A stretch of 64,000 nucleotides of DNA from PALSA-278 sp963760285 (GTDB lineage: Bacteria; Acidobacteriota; Terriglobia; Acidiferrales; UBA7541), in assembly GCA_963760285.1 (NCBI GenBank), contig CAVXCI010000001.1:2046001-2110000 (forward strand), read 5' to 3'. This document shows positions 1 to 9,418 of this stretch, in pieces. The position numbers were made by a program, and so were the translations under genes. Position 1 is the stretch's first letter. Each line of letters begins with the position of its first letter. The notes beneath the pieces are model-generated. The model was not told where the DNA came from. It worked only from the letters and a program-made list of their open reading frames with translations, and did no database searches.

Positions 1-783
1 GGTTTCGGCGATGAGCGAGGAGATTCACAATCCGCGCAAAACGCATTCCGCGCGCGACGATTCAGCTCCGGTGTGCTGATCGCGATGATTTACATCGCGG
101 GAACGGTCGCCGTTCTGGTGCTGCTGAACAGCGCGAGACGTGGACCCGAAGAGCGGCGTGTTCCAGGCCATCACCGCTGGCCAGCGGGATATTGAAAATC
201 GGCGCGTTCGGCATGATCGCGGCGCTGCTGGTGACCGTGGGCAATGCCGGCGGCGTGGGCTCCACGGTGGCGGGCATTGCGCGCGTGCCGTTCGCGGTGG
301 GCGTGGACAAATATCTTGCCGGCGGCGTTTGGGAAGATTCATCCGCGATGGCAGACGCCGTATGTTTCGATTCTGGTGCAGGCGGTGATTTCCGGAGTAA
401 TTCTGCTGCTGAGCCAGATCAATGAAAGCACCGTGAGCGCGTACCAGATTCTGGTGGATGCGGCGGTGATCGTTTATTTCATCCCGTTCCTATATATGTA
501 CGCCGCGGCGATCACGGCTGTCCTATCGCAAGGATCGCGCGGCCAACGTCCACGCCGTGCTGATTCCCGGCGGACGTCCGGGAGTATGGATTGCCGGTGG
601 ACTGGGATTTCTGGTGACCTGCTGAGTATCGTTCTTTCGCTGATACCGCCGGGGGATACGGCCAACAAATTCATGTTTGAACTGAAGCTGGTGTGCGCCA
701 CGGCGGGAGCCATCCTGCTGGGGCTGTTCCTCTATGCACGCGGCGCGCGGCAAAAACGCCAGGAAGCCGCGGCGGCAAATTAG
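1..783 (+). CDS. Amino acid permease (APC superfamily), C-terminal part, frame disrupted
   Basis: Cytoplasmic-membrane amino acid/polyamine antiporter-type transporter; the 5' end lies outside the window. The opening codons read MSEEIHNPRKT, like the conserved loop after TM6 of APC permeases (EE-x-x-NPRK). Hydrophobic spans follow, for example one starting SGVLIAMIYIAGTVAVLVLL near base 64 and others near 195-300, 390-530 and 660-770. The protein ends in a basic tail (RGARQKRQEAAAAN) before a TAA stop. The reading frame changes several times (near bases 57, 140-200, 330 and 520-600), so no single frame encodes the protein, although the homologous pieces come in the right order. Family confidence is good; substrate is unknown. 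Whether the breaks are real or sequencing errors cannot be decided from one sequence, but the pattern in neighbouring essential genes favours error. Confidence 0.6.
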
Positions 784-852
784 ACTTCGCTCCGCTGGGA
801 AATGCCCGGCTGAGCCCGCAGGAAAATCCTCCATGCTGATTCAATACTTCTT

Positions 853-2004
853 CTAGAAAACGGCGCGGCGCTGGATGGTTTGCTTGGCGGCGAGAAGGAA
901 GCGCGGCTCGGGCGGCTGCTCGGCAAAAAGTTGCGAAGCGACATAGTCACCCAGGGCGGGGCCGTGCTTGAAACCGTGGCCGGAGCCGCCCCCAGCCAGC
1001 CAGACGTTGTCCATTTGCGGATGACGGTCCACGAGGAAATCGCCGCTGGAGGTGTTTTCATACTGGCAGACGCGAGATTCCAGCAGCGGCGCACCACGAA
1101 GGGCAGGGAAGCGCCGCGCTAGATACTGGCGCGCGGATTCGAGCGCTGCGGAGCTGGGCGCGCGGTCGGTGGAATCGGGATCAATCGCCGGGCCGTGCGT
1201 GTCGCAAGCGATTTTCACGCCGCGTGATTCCAGATCGGGCATGCCGTAGAAACCCTGGCCGCGAAAAATCCAGGTGGGCAGGCGAGGCGGAGAGAAATGC
1301 GTATCGCCGGGCGGAGCGCCGAAGAAGAAAACTTCCTGGCGGGAGATGAAGAAGCGGTCGGCCAGCAGCGCGGGGAAAATCTTCGGCAGCCAGGGACCGC
1401 AGGCAAAAATGCAAGCGCCAGCGGAGAATGATTCACCACTCTGAGTTGCCAGTTCCACGAAGGGGCCGTTGGATGCGGGAAGCAGCGCGGCATCGGCGCG
1501 GTATTCCACTCCTTCGGCGACGGCCTGGTGGACGGCGGCATGCACAGCACGGCGAGCCATAAGGACGCCGCTCTCCGGTTCGAGAAATCCCCAGTCCACA
1601 TCTTCGAGAGCGAATTGCGGGAAGCGGCGAGCAATTTCGGAGACAGCCAGATTTTCCACGGGAGCGCCGAGCCGGGCGAGCGCCGCGCATGCGTCTGCTT
1701 CATACTGATCTTCCTCACGCGCCAGCAAAAGAAGCCGGTTCGATTAAAAAGCGGTTCGCAAGTCTCGCGGCCAGTTCCTGCCAACGTAGCAGGGAATGCG
1801 CGGCCCAGCGCGTGTAGATTTCATCGGGGCCGTAGCCAATGCGGATGATGCGGGATTCGCTGCCGGAGCTGGCGCGGCTGTTGGCGGGGCCATAGGCGTC
1901 CATCAGAAGAACGCGGAGGCCGCGGCGGCAGAGAGCCAGCGAAGTCCACGCGCCGAAAACGCCGGCGCCAACACGATCGCATCGTAGGTCTTCTTCATGT
2001 TCAT
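853..2004 (-). CDS. FAD-dependent amine oxidase, monomeric sarcosine oxidase/N-methyltryptophan oxidase type (frame disrupted)
   Basis: DAO-family flavoenzyme that probably oxidises a secondary amine or N-methyl amino acid. The N-terminus (MNMKKTYDAIV, then GAGVFGAWTSLAL) gives the Rossmann dinucleotide motif after correcting a frame break near 1960; a second break lies near 1720. The C-terminal part is continuous and contains RVCQYENTSSGDFLVDRHP. Its Cys sits where monomeric sarcosine oxidase and MTOX bind FAD covalently. GGGSGHGFKHGPALGDYVA matches the GxSGHGFK(F/H)xP motif of the same family. Length after repair (about 383 residues) is normal. Start chosen at ATG 2004, with a second ATG at 1998. 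It lies downstream of ribE in the same direction, so flavin synthesis and a flavoenzyme are adjacent. Substrate unknown. Confidence 0.72.
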
Positions 2005-2046
2005 GGCGCTGAAATCGGCATGGCGGAAAGCCGGTGCGCGCGGGAG

Positions 2047-2698
2047 CTAGAAGCCTTCGCGCGCGAGGCGCTCCAGTGAAAGACGCGAAGGAATTTCCGC
2101 GGCACGCGGCTGTAGCAGCCGCTCCACATATTTTGCCAACACATCGCATTCGAGGTTCACCGCGTTCCCGGGCGCGAGCACGAAAGATTTGTATGCTGGT
2201 ATGTGAGGGGATGATGGCGATTTCCGCACGCCTTCCGCGAGACGCGCGACGGTAAGGCTGATGCCGTCCACCGTGAGCGAGCCTTTTTCAACTACATATC
2301 GCTCGATTTCGGCTGGAAGATCCACGGAAGCGTCCAATTTTCGCCGTCGGGCATCAATTCTCCGCAACGACGCCTATGCCGTCCACATGTCCCTGTACAA
2401 AATGCCCGCCGAATTCATCGCCGACGGCGAGCGGACGTTCCAAATTCACGAGATCGCCGGTCTTTTTTCACGGAACGCGGTGCATGCCAGAGTCTCGCCG
2501 GAAAGATCGGCGGAAAACGAATCCGCCGTGCATGCGACCGCGGTGAGGCAGCACCCGTTGACGGCGATGCTCGCGCCCGATAGCCAAAGGCCGCGTAGCG
2601 GTCAGCGCGTTCGAGAAACGCACGCGCAGCCGGCCGCCGAGCGGGCCGTGCTCGAAGGAATCAATTTTTCCGGTGTCCTGGACGATTCCCGTAAACAT
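2047..2698 (-). CDS. ribE: Riboflavin synthase alpha subunit (frame disrupted)
   Basis: Catalyses dismutation of two 6,7-dimethyl-8-ribityllumazine molecules to riboflavin in the cytosol. It begins MFTGIVQDTGKIDSFE, the near-invariant riboflavin synthase N-terminus. The second lumazine-binding half is recognisable as GSLTVDGISLTVARL. The later part LAKYVERLL resembles the usual DxxxKYVERLL stretch. The halves are in different frames, with breaks between about 2370 and 2560, so the protein is not continuous as sequenced. Repaired length is about 215 residues, normal for the family. The start ATG lies inside the last codons of ribD, an overlap of about 38 bp that implies translational coupling. 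Symbol follows the ribE (synthase)/ribD convention; some genomes call it ribC. Confidence 0.8.
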
Positions 2699-3815
2699 CG
2701 TGAAAGTATCCCTCCAGTACCACGTCCGGCCCGCTGAAGTTCGCAGTTGCGCCAAGCGGAGCGTCGGCGCAGCCGCGATGCGCGGCCAGTAACTGCGAGC
2801 TATGGGAACGTGGCCGCCGCCCGCAATTTTAGGCGCAAGGAACAGCAGCAGTTTATCCACAATATTCGCGCGCAAAGACGCGCCATTCAGCTCCGCGCCC
2901 GCTTCCAGCAGCACATTGAGAATTTCGCGGCGGCCCAGCTCGCGGATGACTTTGCGCAAATCCACGCGCTCGCCCGCGCCGCCGGCCTGAAAATTTCCAC
3001 TCCGGCTCGCCGCAGAACGTTCGCCTTGGGCGATTCCCCCGAGTGGTTTCGCGGTGAACACCAGCAAATCCCCGGCGGCCTCCCTTACCAGGCGGGATTT
3101 CAGCGGCATGCGCAGCCGCGAATCCACCACTACTCGAAGCAGGGACTTTCTGGCGCGGGCCGCCGCTGCGGTCGGTAAGATGCGGATCGTCGGCGAAGAC
3201 CGTGCCGATGCCGGTGAGCAACGCATCCGCCGCGTGGCGAAGCCGCTGGACTTCCTCGCGCGAATCCGGCGACGTGATCCGGGTGGCGCTGCCGCCGCGC
3301 GAGCCGATCTGTCCGTCCAGCGTGGCGGCGGTTTTCAAAATCACAAACGGACGCTGCGCGCGAATCCAGCAGGCAAATCCTCATTCAGGCGCCGCGCTTC
3401 GTCTCCGCAAACACCGCAAAGGACTTCAACGCCTGCACGCTGGAGTTCGCGGAGGCCGCGTCCCGCAACACGCGGATTTGGATCGCGCACGGCCGCGACC
3501 ACGCGGCGAATGCCGGCGGCAAGAAGGTCTTAGTGCAAGGAGGGTGCGGCCAGCGTGGCAGCACGGTTCGAGATTGACATAGAGCGTGGCGCCGCGGGCC
3601 TCGGCGCCGGCTTTTTCGAGCGCGAGTGATTTCCGCGTGTGCGCGCCGCTCCCAGGTATGAAAACCTTCGCCCAGCACCGGCCCTCGCGGACGACGACCG
3701 CGCCGACGAGCGGATTGGGATGCGCCAAGCCGATGCCCCGGCGGGCCAGCTTCAGCGCGCCGCGCATCCAAAAATCGTCTTCGGGCAGAGGACTAAGCGA
3801 AGAGGGATTGGACAT
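2661..3815 (-). CDS. ribD: Bifunctional riboflavin biosynthesis deaminase/reductase (frame disrupted)
   Basis: Second and third steps of riboflavin synthesis: pyrimidine deaminase (N-terminal) and NADPH-dependent reductase (C-terminal). Start ATG 3815 gives MSNPSSLSPLPEDDFWMRGA, followed by HPNPLVGAVVV typical of RibD. A second frame supplies the zinc motif HAEI, and a third the LEPCCHAGRT (PCxHxGRT-like) motif. The reductase half shows KTAATLDGQIGSRGG and later ANIVDKLLLFLAPKI. At least four frame changes are needed between 3720 and 2720. The C-terminus in the corrected frame (GPDVVLEGYFHDVYGNR) ends at a TGA inside ribE. The 5' end overlaps the ftsY stop. Several breaks in a biosynthetic gene whose partners are also broken point to local sequence errors. 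Confidence 0.75.
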
Positions 3816-4741
3816 AAGTTTCCGCGTCAAAGGGGACGAGGTCGTCCATCTGCTCGCCCGTGCCGACGAACCGGATCGGCAAATTTAGTTCGCGGGCAAT
3901 GGCCACGACGATGCCGCCCTTGGCGGTGCCGTCCAGCTTGGTGAGGACGATGCCGGTGACGCCGGCATGGCGACAAAAATTCCCGCGCCTGATTGAGGCC
4001 GTTCTGGCCGGTGGTGGCGTCCAGCACCAGCAGAACATCGTGGGGAGCGCCCGGGAATAATCTTCGCGGCCGTGCGCCGCATTTTTTCCAGTTCCGCCAT
4101 CAAGTTGGATTTGGTGTGCAGACGTCCGGCGGTGTCCACGATGACTACGTCCATATTGCGGGCCCGAGCCGCGGAGAGCGCATCAAAAACGCACAGCGGC
4201 GGGTCCGCGCCGGGCTTCTGCTTGATGACTTCCACGCCGGTGCGCCGGGCCCAGACTTCCAATTGTTCATTGGCCGCGGCGCGAAACGTGTCCGCCGCGC
4301 ATAGCAGCACGCCGCGTCCCTCGCCGCGCAAGCGATGCGCCAGCTTGCCGATGGTAGTGGTCTTGCCGGCTCCATTGACGCCCACCAGAAAAGACCGCGC
4401 GGGCGTTGCTCGGCGACTGGCCATTTTCAGACCCGATGGGCGCGCGGAGAATGTCCAGTAACTGGGTTTGCAATTCGCGGCGAAGGTCGTGCGCGGCGAC
4501 GAGTTTATGCTGGTTCACCTGCTCGCGCAGCGTTGCCAGCACTTCTTTCGTCGTGCGCACGCCGATATCGGCTCCGAGCAGCGCGGATTCAAGCTCGGCC
4601 AGCAGCGCGGGATCGACCGGACGGTCGCCGGTGAAGAGTTGCTCGACTTTGGCCGCCAGCTCCGTGCGCGTCTTGCTGACGGACTGCTTCAGCTCTCGAA
4701 GGAGCGACGGTTCGCCTTTGTTTGCCGAATAAGGAAATCAT
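3793..4741 (-). CDS. ftsY: Signal recognition particle receptor FtsY (frame disrupted)
   Basis: SRP-family GTPase that docks SRP-ribosome complexes at the membrane. The NG domain is clear: VGVNGAGKTTTIGKLAHRL (G1), AADTFRAAANEQLEVW, VDTAGRLHTKSNLM (G3), then LTKLDGTAKGGIVVAIA (G4) and FVGTGEQMDDLVPFDAE, ending QSLFA. Start ATG 4741 (MISLFGKQRR) overlaps the upstream gpsA stop as ATGA. Frame breaks occur near 4400, 4030 and between 4560 and 4600. The acidic A domain of E. coli FtsY is absent: the repaired protein is about 315 residues, the short form common outside Enterobacteria. FtsY is essential in nearly all bacteria, so the breaks are unlikely to be real. Confidence 0.85.
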
Positions 4742-5836
4742 GCTGGTACCCGGGGGTGATGCTGTGAGCACTCTATGCTAGCAGTTTGGAGCCAAACTGC
4801 ATTTCCGCGGTCAGGAAGATATTCGTTTTTCAATGGCCGGGACATCAATTCGCGTATGGCGTCGCGCGGGGAGCGATCCTCGTAGAGCACGGCGTGCATC
4901 TGTTCGGTGATGGGCATGGAGACGGCGTGGCGCCGCGCCAGAGTCCACACAGCGGCGGTGGTGCTCACGCCTTCGGCCACCATGCGCGAGGCGCGCGAGT
5001 ATTTCGCCGAGCTTCCGGCCGTGGCCCAGCTCGATGCCCACGCCGCGATTGCGGCTGAGTGTGCCGGTACAGGTGAGCGACGAAATCGCCGAGCCCGGCC
5101 AGACCCACGAGAGTCTCCGCCTGCGCGCCCAGCACCACGCCGAGGCGCGTCATTTCCGCCAGGCCGCGAGTGACCAGCGCGGCCTGGTGTTGTGGCCCAG
5201 CCCCAATGCCCTGTGCAGACTCCGGCGGCGATGGCGATGACGTTCTTAACCGCGCCGCCGAGTTCCACACCGGCCACGTCCGCGTTGGTGTAGAGGCGAA
5301 GGACGGGCCGGAAAACTCCTCCTGGATTTCAGCCGCGAGCGCTGCGCGTCGGCGGAGGCGATGGCGAGGGCGGTAGGTTCGCCCTGGGCAACCTCGACGC
5401 GCAAATGAAGGGCCGGAGAGCACGGCGATGCGCGGCGAAAATCTGCGAGCTGACCAACGGTCTCGCGATGGCTTCGCTCATGCGCAGCAGTGTGCCGGTC
5501 TCGATTCCTTTCGTCGCGCTGATAATGGGGGTTGCCGGGATCGCAGATGCGGCAGCAGCGCGGAATAGACGCTCGCGGCATGTGCCGAAGGCATCACGCC
5601 GAGCACATAATCGGCTCCGCCAGCGCGGCGGCAAAATCCTGCGGTGATTTCGATTTCCCCGGGAAGGGTGAAGCCGGGGAGATAAATGTTGTTCGCGCGC
5701 GCGGAGCGCAGAGCTGGGCGCTACGTCGGCATCGTGGACCCAGAGCGATAGGCGGTGCGGCGCGCGGCTCTGGCTCAGTACAATGGCCAGCGCCGTGCCC
5801 CAGCTTCCCGCGCCGATGATGGCGATCTTTCTTCAC
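4738..5836 (-). CDS. gpsA: NAD(P)-dependent glycerol-3-phosphate dehydrogenase (frame disrupted)
   Basis: Reduces dihydroxyacetone phosphate to sn-glycerol-3-phosphate, the head-group precursor of phospholipids. A GTG start at 5836 reads MKK and, after a one-base correction, continues IAIIGAGSWGTALAIVLSQ, the GpsA dinucleotide motif. Further downstream, in shifted frames, are VELGGAVKNVIAIAAGVCTG (the conserved catalytic ELxGxxKNVxAIAAG segment) and the C-terminal block with MPITEQMHAVLYEDRSPRDA and IRELMSRPLKNE. The final 24 residues after KNE are unusual for GpsA, but that frame stops at a TGA overlapping the ftsY ATG (ATGA). At least five frame changes are required. It lies between plsY and ftsY: with plsY it forms a phosphatidic-acid supply pair. 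Confidence 0.82.
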
Positions 5837-5857
5837 AATGGCGCTTCTCCGCGGCGG

Positions 5858-6469
5858 CTATCCGCGCAGCGGGAACTTTTCCTCCCCGCTGATAATGCGC
5901 TGCAGATTGTCCTTGTGCCGAAAAATGATCAGCAGGGCAAATAAAATTGTGCCGATGCGTGACACTCCAGGGCGGAGCATAGCCGCGCTGATAGAGAAAA
6001 TACATCAGCAGACGGAATAGCCCCCGCCGCCGACCATGGAGGCCAGCGAAACATAGCGCCAGAAGACCACACCATAAATCCATACCAGCAGCGCGGACAG
6101 GGCGGCTAAGCGGGCTGATAGGCAGAAAGGCGCCCAGCGCGGTGGCCACGCCCTTGCCGCCGCGGAATCCCAGCCAGGGCGTGAAGATGTGTCCGGCAAC
6201 GGCACAGACTGCGGCAATAATCATCCAGCGGACGTTATTCCCGCTGCAATGGCCGGCCAGTCCACGGCCAGAAATCCTTTGGCGATATCCAGCAGCAGCG
6301 TCAACAATCCCGCGGCTTTGCCCGCCACGCGGGTGACGTTGGTGGCGCCGATGTTTCCGCTGCCTTCCGCGCGGACGTCGCCGCGGCGCCCAGCTTCACC
6401 ACCAGAAAGCCGAAAGGAATGGAGCCGAGCAGAAACGCGGCGATGGGCGATCAGCCAGAAGAAGCTCAC
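5858..6469 (-). CDS. plsY: Glycerol-3-phosphate acyltransferase PlsY (frame disrupted)
   Basis: Integral membrane enzyme transferring acyl groups from acyl-phosphate to glycerol-3-phosphate. Motif 1 region GSGNIGATNVTRVAGKAAG and motif 2 region FTPWLGFRGGKGVATALGAF are both present and diagnostic for PlsY. The GTG start at 6469 (VSFFWLIA) overlaps the thpR stop as GTGA. The C-terminus in a corrected frame reads NLQRIISGEEKFPLRG before TAG, matching the usual family ending (LxRLxxGxExk). Frame breaks lie near 6435, 6360, 6235-6200, about 6100 and 5950. Repaired length is about 203 residues with several membrane spans, which is normal. It is directly upstream of gpsA in the same operon. Confidence 0.83.
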
Positions 6470-7032
6470 GAGATTCCCTCCACAAAGCGGAAACTTTCCA
6501 GGCGAGTGTACTCCGCCCCGCCGGGTTTCAGATGGCTGTGAAACAAGAAAAATTCGGCAGTGGTGACATCGCCAAATTGGAAATACCGTTCTGCCCGGCG
6601 AGGGCTTCATGGAGGCGGCCCTCGTCGCCGGGATCGGGGAATCGCGCCAGAGTGAGATGCGGCTGGAAGAGCGCGCTGGTCCTGGGGAAACCCCAGGGCC
6701 ACGAGCGCGCCTTCGACGTCGGCGGCGATGGCGGCCAGATTGGGAGTGGCGTCCACTCCCGCCCAAAAGACGCGAGGATGGCGCGGATTGGGAAAGAAAC
6801 CCGTACCGCGAAAATGCATGGAGACGGGTTTCGGAGAGCGGATGGTTCCGAGGAGAGATTGAATGGCATCGAGCCGCTCTTCGCCCACTTCGCCCAGAAA
6901 TTTCAGTGTAACGTGCTGGCCTTCGGGACGCGTCCAGCGCGCGCCGGGACAGAGTGGCCGCAACGGCTGGATGAAATCGCGCAGGGCGGCGCGGATATCG
7001 GCGGGAACGTCGAGAGCCACGAATAGACGCAA
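6466..7032 (-). CDS. thpR: RNA 2',3'-cyclic phosphodiesterase, 2H family (frame disrupted)
   Basis: 2H phosphoesterase family (ThpR/LigT), which opens 2',3'-cyclic phosphates at RNA ends. It starts at TTG 7032 (LRLFVALDVPADIRAALR). The two catalytic HxT motifs are visible: HVTLKFLG near residue 41, and QPHLTLARF in a second frame around 6640-6670. The C-terminal strand region TTAEFFLFHSHLKPGGAEY is in a third frame and runs to a TGA overlapping the plsY GTG. Two frame breaks (near 6680 and 6570) are therefore needed for a normal protein of about 188 residues. It follows cinA with a 2-bp gap. That placement beside cinA recurs in many genomes, but the functional link is unknown. Confidence 0.8.
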
Positions 7033-7034
7033 GG

Positions 7035-8288
7035 CTATGTCTCCGGCGGCGCGGTCTTGAGGAAATACCGGCGCACCCAGTCGAGCGCAATCTGCGAAGC
7101 GGACCAGCGCACGTGTTCACGGTCCCCGGGAAAACGAAACTGCTTTTCGCGATTTTCCTTCTCGCCGGCCAGGGCGATATGCACGGTGCCCACGGGCTTC
7201 TCGGGAGTGCCGCCGCCGGGGCCGGCGATGCCAGTGATTCCGAGGCCGAGAGTTGAGCCAGCGCGGCGGCGGATACCGGTCGCCAGAGCCACGGCAACTT
7301 CGGAGCTGACCGCTCCGTGGCCATCAATCATTTCCCTGGGGACATCGGCGAAAGCGGTTTTCATTTCGTTGCTGTAGCAAACCACGCCGCCGAGGAAGTA
7401 GGCGGAGCTGCCGGGGATGCGCGTGAGGCGTTCGGCGACGAGTCCGCCGGTGCAGCTTTCCGCGACCGCAATGGTGGCGTGATTCTCATTCAACATGGAT
7501 GCCACCACCTGCTCGATGTTTTCACCAGCAAGAGAAAAAACATGATCACCGAGAGCCGCTTGAATGCGCATTACCAATTCGTCGAGCAGGCGACCCGCGG
7601 AGACGGCGTCCGATGACCAGATTTGCGGATGAATCTGGATTTCGCCACGGGCGGCCAGGATGGTGGTTTCCATGCTCCGGTATTCCTTGTAGAGCGGCGC
7701 AATGCGGGCATCAAGTTCGGATTCCGGCAGGCCGACAACGCGAAGCTCGCGTTTGTGCAGGCGGTGAGCCGGGCTGTGGCGAGCCAGGCGCGGTTCGGCC
7801 TCGTTTACGAACATTTCTTCGAGCTCCTTGGGCGGCCCGGGAAGCAGAATGACGATGCGCCCGTTCGATTCCAGCCAGAGGCCCGGAGCAGTGCCGCGGG
7901 CATTCGAGAGAACCTGCGCTCCCGCCGGAACCATAGCCTGCCGGACGTTCACTTCGGACATAACGCGGCCAAAGCTCTGGAAGCGTTCGCGGATGCGCTG
8001 CAGTACTTCTTCATTCTTGTGCAGCGGCCGATCGAGAAGCTCCGCGACGGTTTCGCGGGTGAGATCGTCTTCCGTGGGACCGAGGCCCCCACTGGAAATG
8101 ACGAGATCGGCGCGTTCCATGGCCTGGTGAAAAGCGGCGCGGAGGTCGCCGGGATTATCGCCGACAATAGTTTTGCGCGTGACGCGAATGCCGAGACGGT
8201 TGAGGCGCTCGGTGAGAAAAAGGGAGTTGGTGTCCGAGCGGTAGGGGGTGAGAAGTTCCGAGCCGACAGCGATGATTTCCGCTTTCAT
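7035..8288 (-). CDS. cinA: CinA family protein (NMN amidohydrolase/ADP-ribose pyrophosphatase type)
   Basis: Full-length 417-residue CinA. The N-terminal MoCF-like domain begins MKAEIIAVGSELLTPYRSDT and has SSGGLGPTEDDLTRETVAE, the conserved core of the COG1058 domain. The C-terminal PncC domain contains VAESCTGGLVAERLT and LGITGIAGPGGGTPEKPVGT, the signature of NMN deamidases that recycle nicotinamide mononucleotide. The frame is open 96 bases further upstream, but the family start is at ATG 8288. The frame is intact from end to end, in contrast with the genes at 1-6.9 kb. It heads the block cinA-thpR-plsY-gpsA-ftsY, with gaps of a few bases or overlaps. Confidence 0.92.
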   Translation of the reverse strand: MKAEIIAVGSELLTPYRSDTNSLFLTERLNRLGIRVTRKTIVGDNPGDLRAAFHQAMERADLVISSGGLGPTEDDLTRETVAELLDRPLHKNEEVLQRIRERFQSFGRVMSEVNVRQAMVPAGAQVLSNARGTAPGLWLESNGRIVILLPGPPKELEEMFVNEAEPRLARHSPAHRLHKRELRVVGLPESELDARIAPLYKEYRSMETTILAARGEIQIHPQIWSSDAVSAGRLLDELVMRIQAALGDHVFSLAGENIEQVVASMLNENHATIAVAESCTGGLVAERLTRIPGSSAYFLGGVVCYSNEMKTAFADVPREMIDGHGAVSSEVAVALATGIRRRAGSTLGLGITGIAGPGGGTPEKPVGTVHIALAGEKENREKQFRFPGDREHVRWSASQIALDWVRRYFLKTAPPET

Positions 8289-8350
8289 GCCGTCCGTTGT
8301 TTCTCCGCGCGAAGTGTCATGGGAAGCGGGGCAATCCGGCAAAGACCGAA

Positions 8351-9376
8351 TTAGCCGAATAGCGGCATGCCTTCCGTGTCCCAATCGAGGGTGTAGATGG
8401 CGGTGGAAGTGGCCAGTACAGCGTGACGGCGCCGCAGCGCCAGGCCCACAATGTTGCCTCCTGCCAGAACCAGTCCCGCCTGGCCGGAGGGAGTGATGCG
8501 CACAATGCCGCGCTGTCCGCTGAGGGAAGCAGCGACGTAGAGGTTGCCTTCCACGTCAAAGGCCATGCCTTGCGGCCGGCCCAGGCCGCGGAAGAAAACA
8601 CTCACCTCGCCTTCCGGTGAAATGCGGAAAATGCGGTCGTAACTGGATTGCGTGGGGCCGGTGACGTATAGGTCGCCGTTGGCGCCAAATGCCAAGTGAT
8701 AGGCGGCAACGGATGGCTCCAGAGTGGCGAAGACGTAAATCTGGCGATCGCGGCCGATTTTGAAAATGGTGCCGCTGCGGTCACCAACGTAAAGATTGCC
8801 GTTGGGATCGAATGCCAGGCCGGTGGCGACACCCATGCCTTCAATCCATTGCGAGGCGTTGCCGTCCGCGGTGACGCAGTGGACAGTGCCGTCGTGGCGG
8901 CAGGTGACGTAGAGAACGCCCTCGCGATCAAGAGCCAGGCCAGTGGGGTTCACCAGTTCAGTTACAAAAGGACGCACCGTGCCGCTGCTAATGCGATAGA
9001 GAGATACGGGGACGCGCTGTCCGCGCTGGCCACTATATGTGGCGAAGACATTGCCTTCGGCGTCCACGGCGGGATTGCCGACGGGATGTAGATTGTCCGC
9101 AATCTTGCGGCCCAGGACGATGGGACAGGGGGCGCTCTGGAATTCGCCGGCGCGCACGCTGATTTCGGGAGCCTCGGCATCGTCGGGAACGCGGGCGATC
9201 AGGAAGGAATCAGCGGAGATAACCAGATTGGCCTCGGCTTCGCCAAATTTCACCTGAGGAAAGGCGCCGGTGTGGCCGCTGAAACCGCTGCCAAAAATAG
9301 AGACTTCGCCGCCGGGCAGGGCAGCGCCCGGTTGGACGCGTTCGATGCGTGGTGTGCCGTTGTTGGTCACGTTCAT
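8351..9376 (-). CDS. IPT/TIG plus NHL-repeat beta-propeller protein
   Basis: 341 residues. The first 90 residues form an IPT/TIG Ig-like domain (IERVQPGAALPGGEVSIFGS, then GFSG). The rest is an NHL/SMP-30-like propeller, with repeats such as GLALDREGVLYVTCR, GLAFDPNGNLYVGDR, HLAFGANGDLYVTGP and GMAFDVEGNLYVAAS, each about 45-50 residues apart. No signal peptide is apparent at the ATG 9376 start (MNVTNNGTPRIER), so its location is uncertain. The repeats suggest a ligand-binding or lactonase-like fold, but I see no catalytic signature and assign no reaction. It lies between pgpA and cinA with short gaps. TIG-NHL proteins are numerous in Acidobacteriota. Confidence 0.75.
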   Translation of the reverse strand: MNVTNNGTPRIERVQPGAALPGGEVSIFGSGFSGHTGAFPQVKFGEAEANLVISADSFLIARVPDDAEAPEISVRAGEFQSAPCPIVLGRKIADNLHPVGNPAVDAEGNVFATYSGQRGQRVPVSLYRISSGTVRPFVTELVNPTGLALDREGVLYVTCRHDGTVHCVTADGNASQWIEGMGVATGLAFDPNGNLYVGDRSGTIFKIGRDRQIYVFATLEPSVAAYHLAFGANGDLYVTGPTQSSYDRIFRISPEGEVSVFFRGLGRPQGMAFDVEGNLYVAASLSGQRGIVRITPSGQAGLVLAGGNIVGLALRRRHAVLATSTAIYTLDWDTEGMPLFG

Positions 9377-9418
9377 TTCAATGCCGGATGTGGAGAGGAG
9401 AAATCACGCATCCGGCGG

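Noticed and set aside
2696..3226. RibD-RibE fusion protein suggested by one continuous open frame across the junction
   Set aside because: The continuity comes from a frame break in ribD. In the corrected ribD frame a TGA occurs 38 bases after the ribE ATG, so they are two overlapping genes.
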